Assembly: GCA_905250115.1 (NCBI GenBank)
Contig: CAJNOI010000101.1
Location: 286,242-350,241 of the forward strand
Direction of reading: 5' to 3'
DNA length: 64,000 nt
DNA from: Adineta steineri
Lineage: Eukaryota; Rotifera; Eurotatoria; Adinetida; Adinetidae
Shown here: positions 10,571 through 22,876 of the stretch, piece by piece
Position numbering within the stretch: the first letter of the stretch is position 1
How the letters are laid out: each line of letters starts with the position of its first letter
Translations under genes and position numbers: made by a program
The notes under the pieces: generated by a model
What the model saw: only the letters and a program-made list of their open reading frames with translations
Told to the model about the DNA's origin: nothing
Databases searched by the model: none

Positions 10571-13500
10571 TTATGGATATCCATTAGTAAGAAATCCGGT
10601 ATCATGCCAAAATTTAAGATATTTATGAATTAAATCCACATTAATCGTTGGACATGAATGTAAATATTTTGATCGTGCTTCAGTTTTAACTGTTTCATAT
10701 TCTGATATTTGAAATCCTGTTTTTGATGTAAAAAATGTATCAAAAAATGATGAAAGTTTAACTAAAGCTGTTTCAGATTTTAACACCATGTCAAGCCATT
10801 CAGCTGGATTAACTATTCGAAAATGAAGACCAGCTTTTTTAAGATAATCAAGAAAAGTTGACCATGTTATTGAATGAGGATTAAGTACATGATGTACATC
10901 ATCAGATTTTACATAATCCTGTAATGCTATATCAACAACTGATAATGCAGCAATATCAACTGGAATCCATCGTACATCTTGACCTTGACTTGGCATTTGA
11001 CCAAGTTGACCACCACCAATACAGATGATTAATGAAACCATTTCCGATGTATTCCATGCACCATTTATACTATCACCTGATACTTGACCAATACGATAAA
11101 TATCAACTGGTAAATCTTCAATGAATAATAATTTTACAAATAAAAAGAATATTTAACAAAAAAAGAAAACTTACTCCATAATTGTTTAGCTGCAGCACCA
11201 AGATGTTCACAAACATATTTACTTTGACCATAACCTTGTGCTATTGGAAGTTGTGGTCGTCGAATAAGAGGTTCCTCTTTAACAATAGGTATAATACCTG
11301 AACCTGACGAAGCTACACTTGAGATAAAATGAAAACGAGCATTTGCTTTGCGTGCTAGTTTTAATAGATTAAATGTGCCAAGAATACCATCTTTTTCAAA
11401 ATCACGAACAGTCATATTAAACTAAAAATAAATAATAATAACAATACTTTTCTTCTAAATTTCACTCTACTTACATCCATACGATATGCTGAATGAACAA
11501 TATCAGTAACTTCATTACATAATTGATTATATAAATCATAATCTTGTCCTAAGAATCCTTCGGATAATGACATATTATCAAGAAGAACAACACGTTTATT
11601 ATTTTCTTTGAATATATCAGTTGTTTGATAACGTTGTTCATATTCTTTTATAATCCGACTTTTATCTTGACCACGGAAGAAACAGTAGACTTTTGATACT
11701 GAATCATGTTTTAATAAATCAAGAACAATCCATGAACCAAGTGAACCATTCGCTCCAGTAATCAAAAAAATTCGTTCTTTATTATTTTTTTTAATCGGAT
11801 TTATTGGTGATGAATCATTTTTCATTAAATTAATATATCTATCAATTAAATTTTCCGTAAGAACATAATGTTTAGGATCATTATTAATCGATTTTGTATT
11901 TATTTTATTATTTCTTAAAATTAATTCATCAACCATTGAATCAATTGTTGAATATTCATATATAAAATTTAATGGAATTGAAGGAAATATCGAAGTTAAT
12001 TCATTACGTAATTGAACAGCATGAAGAGAGTCAAATCCAACATCAAATATAGATCTTGATGTATCAAAATCCTCATCAGAATATTTTATATTTAATTTAG
12101 TTAGTAATTCAAGAATATAATTTTTAAGTGAAGTTTGATTCCATTCTTGTTTATTATTTCCTTTTGATAATTCTGTATTTTGTTGATCTGGTTTAAGAAA
12201 TTTTTCATATAGTTTATCAATTACATCAGCATAATCATTATAAATTCGTTTACGCATTATCTAAATATATTTGATTGAAAGAATTTAGTTTTAATTTAAA
12301 ACTATCAACTTACATTTCCTTTATCAGTAATAGATAAAGTTTTACTCATAGGTAAACATTTAATCATTTGACGAACTATTCTTGAATGATTTGGTGCTGT
12401 TTTATTAGCTGTTTGAACTGCTTCCCAAACAAGATCCGAGATTTCATCATTGGAATAATTTTCAGCTTCTTCTCGATTTAATTCAATCAAGACACCAGTA
12501 CATAAACGTTTATGACCAAAAACAGCAGCTCGTTTTACAAGAGGAGAAGCACATATATTGTGTTCCATAGGTAGAGCATTGGTTTTTTCACCATTTACAT
12601 GAATTAATGTATCATCTTGACGACCTTCTATTCGATATTCACCAGATCCAGGTGGATCTTCAATGAATACATCATTTGTTGAATAAGAACCATCAGGTTG
12701 ATTAGCAATACCTGGTTGACAGAATGGATCATTAGGCAAATGTACCAACTAAAAACATTCTCTTTTATTTAATTAAGAATCCTAAATAAATTACTTACAA
12801 CATGATCATCTGGTCTAATCATAACAAAAGGCTTTCGACATGCAGCAATTTTCATAAAATTATATCGTGTTATTGGTGAATTCAAATTATTCATCATCAC
12901 CATACCCTAAATAAATTATATTAATATTATTACAAATCAAATATTCATATCGATTTACAGTTTCTGTTGCTCCATAATTAGAAGTAATACGAATTCCATT
13001 TTCAACAAATTTACGCGCGATATGGTCTGATAAACTTGCACCACCGTAAAAAATATGTTTCATTCGTTTTAATGGTTCATATGTAGCTGATTTATCAGAT
13101 TCTAATTCATTTATAAGTTGTTCAAGAAAAACTGGTACAGAATAAATTTTATTGATTTGTTCGACTTGAATATTGGCCACAAGTTGTTTAGGAGTTGGTG
13201 GATAGATTTTTGATAGAGCAAGTGCATAGGTTGCTCCAGACATCAAACAACCTACAGCTGTACATAATCCTGCTACATGGAATCTAAATATTAATATTAA
13301 ACTATTGATAGTTTAGTAGTTTGATAGATGACTAGATACTTACAGCGCACCTAATGTAAGAACGACGTCACCTTCGTCCCGAAAGCCTTTATTGGCACTT
13401 GCTTGAACCTGATGAATGTAAAAAAGACCTCGATTTGTAAGACGAATTGGTTTTGGAAATGCTGTTGAACCCGAACTATAAATCGAAATTACCTTGTAGC

Positions 13501-14152
13501 ACATCAGATAAAACAGAATTTTACTTACCTGTGCAAGATTAGTTGAATATTTTCAAGTGAATCTTTTTCTGTTCTATTGATTGGTTGTGAAGAATTATAA
13601 TTCTTATTCCAATCAACATTTTCTAATGGAATTAACTTCAATCCATCAAGTTCAATTTGAATTTGTCCTGATTCAATTACTAAATAGGATGCTCCGGTTG
13701 TTTTTATAAGATGTTCTAATGCTGCTTTGGAATTACGAATTGATAATGGAAAAACGACAACACCTAATTTAACTAAGCCATAGAATGTTAGAAGATGATT
13801 AACTGAAGTATTGGCTAATAAACAAACAACAATTGATTTTTGTGAATTAGATGAAAGATCAATTTGTTTAGCATATTTATCAGCTAAATAATTTGCAATT
13901 CCATTAACTTGAGCAAATGTAGCCGACGCATAACGAAGTGGATCTGACGTAAGATCAGGATATAAAAGATGAGTTTTATCTGGGCGATTTTGAGCTTGAT
14001 ATTCAAGAAGTTCAGGAACTGATTTGTATGAAATATGAGCAAGTATATCGTTCTAAATAGATACCAAATAAAAAAGAAGTAAGATAATGTTAAGTAAATT
14101 TCTGTTGTTATTATTTCACTCAATAAAAATGTATTATAAATTTTACCTGCAT
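10571..14152 (-). CDS. Adenylate-forming reductase (adenylation-carrier-thioester reductase), NRPS-like
   Basis: About nine exons with short introns encode roughly 1,050 residues; start ATG 14152, stop TAA 10571-10573. Order of domains: an AMP-binding adenylation domain with a P-loop of S-G-S-T-A-F-P-K-P type, the Y-G-A-T-E-T core, S-T-N-D-V-F with Y-R-I-E-G-R-Q-D-D, and a catalytic-Lys region S-I-T-D-K-G-N before M-R-K-R. A carrier domain follows with the phosphopantetheine Ser in V-G-F-D-S-L-H-A-V-Q-L. Last is a NAD-binding reductase domain with T-G-A-N-G-S-L-G-S-W and Y-G-Q-S-K. Such enzymes activate a carboxylic acid, hold it as a thioester and release an aldehyde or alcohol. The layout matches fungal NRPS-like reductases; the lysine-pathway enzyme Lys2 is related. 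All signature residues are present, so it should be active. Substrate unknown. Possible horizontal origin, since naturalised by introns. Confidence 0.88.
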
Positions 14153-14227
14153 ATTTTTTGTTTTATGTTTTTCAGTAGTGTGAATTGAATGAACGAAGGA
14201 ACTGATATTCTAGCATGTTAACCAGGC

Positions 14228-14237
14228 TTTATATAGA
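14228..14237 (-). promoter_or_regulatory. TATA-like box upstream of the reductase gene
   Basis: CTATATAAAG on the minus strand lies about 75 bp before the first ATG of the adenylate-forming reductase, a plausible distance for a core promoter with a short 5' leader. Support is positional only; the region is AT-rich. Confidence 0.35.
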
Positions 14238-14333
14238 GTAGAACGAAGGTCACAAAGAAAGAAAGAATAGCCACTTAACATTCGTAGTCAGAAGAAAGAG
14301 AGAGAGAGATATCATTTCTTCTGTTATATATAG

Positions 14334-14458
14334 TACGTTTAGTTCGAAAGGGTCATCGCAGACATTCACTGTTGATTAAATAGGTACTCGTACTTTTAGT
14401 TCGAAAGGGTCATCGCAAATATTCATTATCAGCTAAATAGATACTCGTACTTTTATCG
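14334..14458. repeat. 57-bp direct tandem repeat, 2.2 copies
   Basis: 14334-14390 and 14391-14447 are two 57-bp units sharing TTAGTTCGAAAGGGTCATCGCA and the end ATA/GGTACTCG, and a third begins (TACTTTTATCG). A GA microsatellite lies just before, at about 14297-14309. The repeats sit about 200 bp upstream of the reductase start and could be transcription-factor sites or a simple duplication. Confidence 0.85.
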
Positions 14459-14624
14459 TTTTGACCGATAATTTTCTTTGATATATCTTTTAAATGCAAT
14501 ATTTCAGCGTGATTATCGATTGTTCAAATATTATCTTAAACTGTTAAGAAAAAAAATATATATTGAAATCATGTGAATATAATTGTTAATGATGCGATAT
14601 AATACTTTGTTGATTAATATTTTA

Positions 14625-15065
14625 TTAATAATTCGATCGTCTGAATTTTTGAAATGATTCTCTAAATGTTTTCATATATAATTTTGAAGGAAAAACAAAA
14701 ACAATAAAAATAAGCATTGATAGATTAAATGAAATAAAATAACCAGAAAGATATAACCATGGATTATTGGAAACATCGACACATCCAGATATTAATGAAA
14801 TAATTAATCGAGGCATTGAAAGTATAAGTAAAATCAGAGGACTAATTATTAATTGTTTATGTTCAATAAATTGTTCAAGTATATGTCTTATATAAGTTCG
14901 TTTAGTTCGAGTTATTGATTTTTGTCTCGCTGTACCAAAAACAATATAAAAAGCTGAAATAAAATTAGCAATAAATGGAGTAACAAGATGAAAAAATAGA
15001 ATAGCTGTATTATAATCTTGAAGAGAACTAGAATAATTAATAACACATAAAATACGATATTCCAT
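14625..15065 (-). pseudogene. Fragment of a rhodopsin-like 7TM receptor (TM5-TM7 only)
   Basis: The frame from an ATG at 15065 to a stop at 14625 encodes about 146 residues with three membrane helices. They correspond to TM5 (hydrophobic run before F-I-S-A-F-Y), a basic third cytoplasmic loop with T-R-T-K-R-T-Y, TM6 (S-P-L-I-L-L-I-L-S-M-P-R) and TM7 ending F-P-S-K-L-Y in place of the usual N-P-x-x-Y, then a helix-8-like tail. The first four helices are absent: upstream in the same frame there is a stop with no ATG before it, and no TM1-4 coding sequence is seen beyond. Large families of such single-exon orphan receptors are expected in rotifers. Most likely a truncated copy; a missed upstream exon is possible. 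Confidence 0.55.
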
Positions 15066-15677
15066 TTCATATTTATCTGTATTAGTCAAAAGTAGTTTTT
15101 ACAGCTGAAAAGAACTTGATATATCATTAGTTTTGACTGTATAAAGGACAGAAACATACATGACAAATGGTAGGACATTTTTTGTTAGTCATATGACAAA
15201 ATTATATGACTAGTTTAGAACTTACGAGATAAATTATAGTTTCCATTAAGAGTTTTTTTATCAGATATTATGTATCGTATATTCGAAAATAAATGTCTAT
15301 AACTTTTGTGATTAGAAATAGAAGGAAACTAAGATCATCAAATAATGAGAAATAGGATGAATCAATTGTGTACTTTCTTACTAAAGTCATGAATAATCAT
15401 TTCGGTACTTTTTGCCACGTAACCACAACAGAAAACGAATATTTGATCGATAAAAATAACATATTTAATTCGTGATTTATTTCTCATAAATCTATGTCTT
15501 CTACTTAAGATTTTCTTGGTTGTGTTTTTTCTCTTATAAAAGATATGAAAGGTAGGAGATCAATTTTCATCCGATAAGGAATGTGGTTTCTGTTATGTAA
15601 CTTGTAAATGATTTGAAAACATATTAGATTTAACTGATAAGAAAAATATCGTTTTTATTGTCATCTTGACTATGTTT

Positions 15678-16518
15678 TTAATAAAAATAAATTTGTCGTG
15701 ATTTTTTTAGCATAACTGTTGTTGCTTGTTTCATAAATAATGCTCTATTATCTTTAAAAACTTGACAAAAATCATTTGCCTTTGAATAACATTTTGCTAA
15801 AGTTGAAAAATATTTCGATTCAAATGCATTACAATTGATAGATTTTCGTTGATTATATATTCGAGCTAGAAAATCTTGTGTACAATTTTGTACATTGACC
15901 ATCATTTGTCTTCCCTTATATATATAAATAAAGCCAAAAATATAATGAGAAAAAAAAATAGAATATTTTACTTGTGGTGTAAATTGTAAAACAATATCTT
16001 TAGGAAATTGTTGACATAATTCCTGTGCCCATGCTGTTACACTTTCATCATTACAACGATAACGTTCATGAAAACATTTAATAAAATCACAACCTGTTTC
16101 TAAAGTTTTGGATTTTTCAGAACAAGCTTTGGTTTCTAAAAATAAAAAAAATTAATTTACTTATTGTCAATAAAGAAATAGATACCTGTTTTGCTCATTT
16201 TTGAACCATGAATAATCATGATAAAAGAACATATTAACCCTTTCGGGACCAACTTTTTTTTTATCTTTTTAATGATCGGTGAATCATTTTATAACTATCT
16301 ATCTTAGTGGCAACCTCAGAAAAAAAAAATTTTTTTTTTGAAAAAGCTGAGGTCTCTCCCAGGGATGGTGGTATATATTTGTACCACCTATCCTGTGGGT
16401 TTTTCAAAAAAAACTTTTTTTTTCCTGAGGTTAGATAGTTATAGAAATGATAGACCGATCATTAAAAAGATGAAAAAAAAGTTGGTCCCGAAAGGGTTAA
16501 GACAATACAACAAAACAT
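15678..16518 (-). pseudogene. Stanniocalcin-like secreted Cys-rich protein, signal-peptide exon split by a transposon
   Basis: Exon 2 (16135 to about 15972) and exon 3 (about 15912-15678) join exon 1 (ending 16186) by GT-AG introns into a Cys-rich protein. The cysteine order follows stanniocalcin: C-x8-GC, C-x4-C, C-x6-C, a later E-L-C, then N-C-x16-C-x13-C-Y-S-K with another Cys seven residues on. C-Y-S-K and nearby D-N-R match the dimer-core region of vertebrate stanniocalcin. As assembled, exon 1 has ATG 16519-region codons only after the insertion (MIIHGSKMSKT). The sequence just beyond the 16234-16500 element, read from ATG 16518 and joined through a single TTAA, gives an in-frame hydrophobic leader. 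So the element sits inside the signal peptide. Stanniocalcins are secreted glycoprotein regulators of calcium/phosphate and pappalysins; that role is by family only. Confidence 0.6.
16234..16500. mobile_element. 267-bp TTAA-flanked miniature inverted-repeat element (piggyBac-like MITE)
   Basis: TTAA at 16234-16237 and at 16497-16500 flank an almost complete palindrome. The left end CCCTTTCGGGACCAACTTTTT is matched by the reverse complement of the right end, and the two arms continue through A(T)CTTTTTAATGATCGGT and the ATAACTATCT.CCTCAG.AAAAA blocks to a small centre near 16365. TTAA target duplication and ends beginning CCC are the hallmarks of piggyBac-group transposons. No transposase frame is present. 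It interrupts the first exon of the stanniocalcin-like gene. Confidence 0.9.
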
Positions 16519-16943
16519 TTTCACTATCATGAATAGCAAAAATATACAAATGAATACATTTCTTTATATATGTGTTCTTTTTTCAATGTATGATTTTGAA
16601 TTACAATTGATAAAAAATCTCGAGTTATCTCTATGTTATATAAGTTATTATATCATTAAAAAAGCAACCTTCGTAAAAAGCAAAGAAATCACATAAGTTC
16701 ATTGAGTATTATCAATTTCGATAGAGTTGTATTAACCTTGTTTACCATATTAATATACAATGAATTTTGATTCATCTAGAAAATATCACTCATTTGTTAT
16801 TATATGATATCAAAATTCATGTCTTTGTTTAGTAAACGAATATTCGACAAAATTTTTATCTACTATTAATTTTCTATTTTAATAGTTAATATTCGCGTTA
16901 TTCAATTTAACTGAATATATTTCTTTTTTCTACCGACAAAAAT
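16519..16943. other. Intergenic, no gene seen
   Basis: AT-rich upstream flank of the interrupted secreted-protein gene, up to the start of the inverted repeat arm. Probable promoter sequence but no motif I can defend. Confidence 0.45.
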
Positions 16944-17204
16944 GTGATGTATGACCTAGATTATTATCATTCGTATTTGTGATATATGATCTAGTTATTA
17001 TCGTTCGCTTTATTTAGTCTTTCTTTCTTTTCTATCGAGGTCGTTAATATACATTTCATATATATGTTTCTTTGTTATTGTCAAGGGATATTCTATACTA
17101 GAATATTCCTTAATATACGTGTATTGCATCATATATATAAACGTGTATGAAGTAGTTTATTTTGATAAATAAATATCATTTAACACTCGACTTCAGGACG
17201 TAAC
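16944..17204 (+). repeat. Left arm of a long-distance inverted repeat
   Basis: From GTGATGTATGACCTAGATTA to CTCGACTTCAGGACGTAAC, this 261-bp stretch matches the reverse complement of 27581-27873 at roughly 85-90 percent by eye. Shared blocks include TATTTGTGATATATGATCTAG, TCTATCGAGGTCGTTAATATA, TATATGTTTCTTTGTT and TAAATAAATATCATTTAACA. It also contains a small hairpin, GGATATTCTA.ACTAGAATATTCC. No coding potential seen. Confidence 0.85.
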
Positions 17205-19699
17205 AAAAAATATAAAAATAGTTTCTTTAATTATATTATTTTCTTAACAGTTATATATTCTAGTTTTTTTACATTTATTACTGTTATATTTCAACATCAT
17301 CAATACACTAAAATAATATCATAATTCAATATAATTAACGATGACTGTATTTTTATTCTCTTTATTTATCATTTTATGATAATTTACATGTATTCTCAAT
17401 ACTATATTCTATTGAAAAATGAAGAAATTATCTCCAAATTGTTTAACGAAAAGAATGGAAAATCATCACTATTCTTCGATAATTAAATTATTAACGATTC
17501 ATATCATGTGGAGAAAAAAAATATCTTGTTTTTTGTAATTTGTGTTTATGAGACACAAAAAAAAGTTAAAATTCGATGAATTATCACAATCTAATATATT
17601 ATTAAGGTTGATAAAATACAATACACATTTTTAACTCAAGACCAAATAAAAAAACAAGATATTTACGCATCATTGAAACGTTTCAAAGGGACTAGTCATC
17701 ATCCTGAAAATTGTCATTATCAAAAAATACGCTATTACAATCTAATTACCGATTTATTTTGACAGCAAAAAAATAGGTTACCTATCATATACGAATCAAA
17801 TAACAACATAGACGCACTTCGTAAACAAAAAAATACCATAAAAATATATTATGAATATAAAAACTGTTTTTAATTCTTTTGTTGACACTATATTTCATCA
17901 CATTAATTACAAAATACTATATAAATTTCAACTAGCTTTTAAACACATTTATCACATAACAATAAAAATAATTTCAAGTTCATGGTTACATATATATATA
18001 AATATCGAGAAGTATACTTTATCTAAATATTATAATCAGAAGAGTATTTATGATAGAAAATCAGAATTTATGGTTAAGGTTTTGTTATTAGAAACGATAT
18101 TCTCTATTAGAGTATAATATAAATATCATAATAGATCTCAAAAGATGTTTGTCGACTTATAATTCTAGCTATGATAAATTTCTTACTATAATCATATAAG
18201 CAAAATAATCTATTAGTAAATAAATGAAATGATTCGTAAGTACCATTGAGTTTTATATCAAAATAAAATTGTTATTTATTAGCTAGTAGAATTACCTTCT
18301 GTATTCTTCTTTCGCTTTATAGTGCACTATCAATCTTTTCATGTTTTTTTTATTGTACAAAATTTTTAACTGTACTTCTGAATAATCAATACAGAAGTCA
18401 TTTCGATAACGCATAATACGCTTCCATGTTGAAAATAAATTATATCTCACATAAAGTTAAAAATTACAACAAGAAAAACAAATATTATCTTCTCTTCAGA
18501 TAAGATTTGAATACTAAACTATTTACGATAATAATTAATCATATAATAATACTATAGTGATATATACATACTATTTCAAGGTGATATTTACACAATTTTT
18601 CGATATAATAGCAACAACAAAAAAATATAGTTCGTCTATAATTTATTTAAACTAAAAAACGAATATTTGAAAAAGATCATTATCTATTGAGAAAATGTAA
18701 TTTAAATAGAATACCTTGCAATTTTTTTTTATATAGATCAAAAAATGATTGCTTTTAATATATAATATATTAATACAAAATAAAAGTAAATAATTTTTAA
18801 AAGACAATTTTTCGTTTTTAAAAAATAACCTATTTATTTTGAATTGCTTTTATATACTAAGTTTCATTACAATATAAATATATTCAGTATTGATTAATGT
18901 TAAAATAAAATATTATTATCAATACATTCAATTTTGTTCTGTTCTCTTTCTTTCTCTACCAAACGTATAATATCCGCTTGTCACTATATATCATCAAAAG
19001 AAAAGGTGAAGCACATGCTTGAGTGATCACAACGGCTAAATGCGTTTTTTTTATGTGCGATTTCGATCAATCAAAAAAACTATTAAATTGAAGGCTATAC
19101 TGCAAGGACAAAATACAGTCGACATATTTTATTTCTCAACTGTTTCGCTCGAGGAGACACATGTATATGTACAAATGTCCTTATCGAATAAAAATTGTAT
19201 TACTATATGTTTTAACTGTTGAAGACAATTTTTATCCTAGATAACTGATACGATGAGTCATATACGACACACTACTAAAAAACTATATGAAATTATTTTG
19301 AACGGTTTTAAAATAAACTATCGATATGTTCATCTAATTAATACACGGATGTATTTATAAACCGCTGGAAGTTAAAGGGATAATATTTTAAAACAAAATT
19401 TCTACCTAGCTAAATGATTTATTAAAATATTTGAAAATGATAAAATAATAAAAAGATGCTGAGCGAAAAAAAGCACTATGAGAACTAATTAGAATATGAA
19501 AACTGTCTATGCCAGAAACGCAATATTTGTTTTGTTGACTTCCATTATTGGACGGAACGTTTCCTACAAAAATAAAAATAAAAATGTATAGTTCAAAATT
19601 ATAAACTCTCTAAAATGATATTTCGATAAAAAAAACGACTATATATGAAATATAATATTAGAATTACTCTCAAGTCATTATTATATAAAGATGATCTTA
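17205..19699. other. AT-rich non-coding sequence inside the inverted-repeat island
   Basis: No gene is supported. The longest plus frame (17851-18117, 88 codons) is Ile/Tyr/Lys-rich without a recognisable domain and is probably chance. Runs of A and T are frequent. The tandem array begins gradually near 19700. Confidence 0.45.
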
Positions 19700-20440
19700 T
19701 TAAACTTACTTCTTGTCAAGTTTTTATTCATATATATGATCTTACTTATGATTATAGTCGTATACAATACCAACAAGCAATAATCATCTACTAATGAACA
19801 AGCCTAATCAAATCTACTACATATTCAAATATTAGATTGTACAAACTGCAATACTCCTCCAATTCAATACTGCTATGCATTATATGATCTACAAATGAAT
19901 CATATGACGATCACATATTCAAAAATTAAACGCTATACAATATCAGCTTCTTATACACTTACAAAACGAATATTGAATCACATATGAATAAATAGCTCTG
20001 TTATACAACGTTAGTCAAATACTAAGTTCTGTCATCTATAATATAAAAGTCATTCTACGAAATCTATCCTTTGATAACAAACGAATACCAACGGTTACAA
20101 CTCTGTTCTACTATTTTACATAGATAAACAGGTAATTTTTCGAATTCTAAAAAATCGGAAACAGACTGCTTGATGAATAAACTTTATGATAATTTTATTC
20201 AAATATTTATTTGATGAAATATCACATTTATGTCCCATTAGTGTGTTCAGAATCAAACAAACAACGAATATGCTGTACGATAATTGTATTCAGATATTTA
20301 CTTGAAGACATGTCAGATGTATGTCACATTAGTGTATTCAGAATCAAACAAACAACGAATATGTCATACGATAATTATGTTCAATTATATTGATCGATGA
20401 AAGATTCACTTCTAACAGTAGACAAGCTCTGTCATCATGT

Positions 20441-22876
20441 GATGAATGAATCTGTTATAGAAATGTTTTGTACAAATACCTTACTCATTCTGATTTAGAC
20501 TTGTATGACGGTTAACGATGTAAGAACAAGTCACTGTTGTACACATCATACCGTAATTGGATTATTCCATTATTTTATTCATTGGAATATCAAATTCCAC
20601 AATCTACACACGGCCTAATATCACAAAACCCATGAATAAATCAGATAATCGTTGTGTTCACTTATATTTCGTTATCAATCATTCGATCCTACCATTTCAT
20701 ATGATTTGTCGTCTTGTGATCAATGAATGAGTTGTAGGAAAAGTTTATACAAATATTTCACTCATGCTCATATTAGGTTTTATTTCGATGAAAAACATAA
20801 GATGTAGTAACACATGAATAAATTCTACTATGACTGTTGTCACTTATTTTTATCAACAAAACATAAACATTCACACTCTAAACACGGTTTAATGTGACAA
20901 TACCAATGAATAAATCCCACCATAACTGTGTTCACTTATATTTCGTAAACAACCATTCGTTTCAACCATTTCAAATCCTTAACCGCCTTCTGTTGAATGA
21001 ACTGCTTATAAATCCAGAGCCCATACCTGAATTGCATTAGTCAGTTATCTTCTGCAATACAATGCGAAATTTCAGACTCTAAACAGAGTTCGATATCACA
21101 ACACCGATGAATAAATCCTACCACATATATGTTCACTTATATATCTTGATAGATGATTCACTTCTAAGATTAGAAAACATTTAACGCCTTGTGATGAATG
21201 AATTAGTTATAGAAATGTTTTGTGCAAATATCTTACTCATTCTCATGTAGACTTTTATGAGGGCTAACGATGTAAGAACAAGTCACCTTTGAACACATCA
21301 TACCGTAATTGGTTTATTCGATTATTTTCTTCATTGAAATACCAAATTCTACACTCTACACATGGCTTACTGTGACAATATCAATGAATAAAACAGATAA
21401 TCGTTGTGTTCACTTATATTTCGTAGTCAATCATTCGTTTCTACCATCTAATATGATTTGTCGTTTTGTAATACATGAATTCATCACAGAACCTGAATTG
21501 TACTATTCTATTATCTTCATTAGTATAATTTCCAACTGAAGACACTGAATATACTTTAATATCATATCACAACTGAATAAACTCGACCATCATTCTATTC
21601 AACTATGTTTCTTCACGAGTCATTCGCTCCCAACATTCGATAAGATTTGTCGTCTTGTGGTGAATGAATTAGTTATAGAAATATTTTGTACAAATATCTT
21701 AGTCATTCTTATGTAGACTTTTATCAGGGTTAACGATGTGAGAACAAGTCACTGTTGAACACATCTTACCGTAATTGGATTATTCCATTATTTTATTCAT
21801 TGGAATATCAAACTCCACAATCTACACATGGCTTAATGTCACAACACTAGCGAATCAATCCTACTACAACTATGTTCACTTATGTCTCGTAATCAATCAT
21901 TCGTTTCTACCGTTTCATATCATTTGTCGTCTTGTGATCCATGAATCAGTTGTAGGAAAAGTTTATACAAATATTTCACTCATGCTCATATCCAGTTTTA
22001 TTTCGGTGAAAAACATATGGGGTAGTAACAGGCGAATAAATTCTATCATCACTATTGTCACTTATCTTTTTCCATAAAACATAAACCTTCACACTCTAAA
22101 CACGGTTTAATGTGACAATACCAATGAATAAATCAGATAATCGTTGTGTTCACTTATATTTCGAAATCAATCATTCGTTTCTAACATTTCATATCATTAA
22201 CCATCTTCTGATGAATGAACTGGTTATAGATCCAGAGCCACTACCAGAATTGCATAAGTCTATTATCTTCCTTAAATACAATCTGAAATTTGAAACTCTA
22301 AACACAGTTTGATATCACAACACCGATGAATAAATCCTACCATATATATGTTCACTTATATATCTTGATAGATGATTCACTTCTAAGATTAGAAAATATT
22401 GAACGCCTTGTGATGAATGAATTAGTTATATAAATGTTTTGTACAAATATCTTAGTCATTCTCATGTAGACTTTTATGAGGGTTAATAATGTAAGAACAA
22501 GTCACTGTTGAACATATCATAGCCCAATTGGAGTGTTCCATTATGTCTTTCATCGAAATATCCAATTCCACGCTCTATAAACAAGGCTTAATGTCACAGC
22601 ACCAATGAATAAATCAGATCGTTGTGTTCACTTATGTCTCGTAATCAATCATTCGTTTCTACTGTTTTATATCATTTGTCGTCTTGTGATCAATGAATGA
22701 CTTGTAGGAAAAGTTTATACAAATATCTTACTCATTCTGATATAGACTTTCATGATGGTTAACGATGTAAGAACAAGTCACTGTGGAACACATCATATCC
22801 CAATTGGAGTATTCCATTATCTTTTTCGTTGAAATATCAAATTCCACACTCTAAACACGGTTTAATGTGACAACAC
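20441..22876. repeat. Two 1.22-kb higher-order repeat units
   Basis: The marker GATGAATGAAT.TGTTATAG / GGTGAATGAATTAGTTATAG recurs at 20441 and 21659 (offset 1218), and its next version at 21193 and 22412 (offset 1219). The intervening B and C variants recur at the same spacing (for example GTAGGAAAAGTTTATAC at about 20735 and 21953). Within and beyond these, an offset of about 753 bp also recurs. Such a pattern is typical of higher-order satellite amplification. Confidence 0.8.

Noticed and set aside
17851-18117. 88-codon plus frame in the inverted-repeat island
   Set aside because: Ile/Tyr/Lys/Phe-rich without domain, signal or splice support; similar frames occur throughout the AT-rich DNA.
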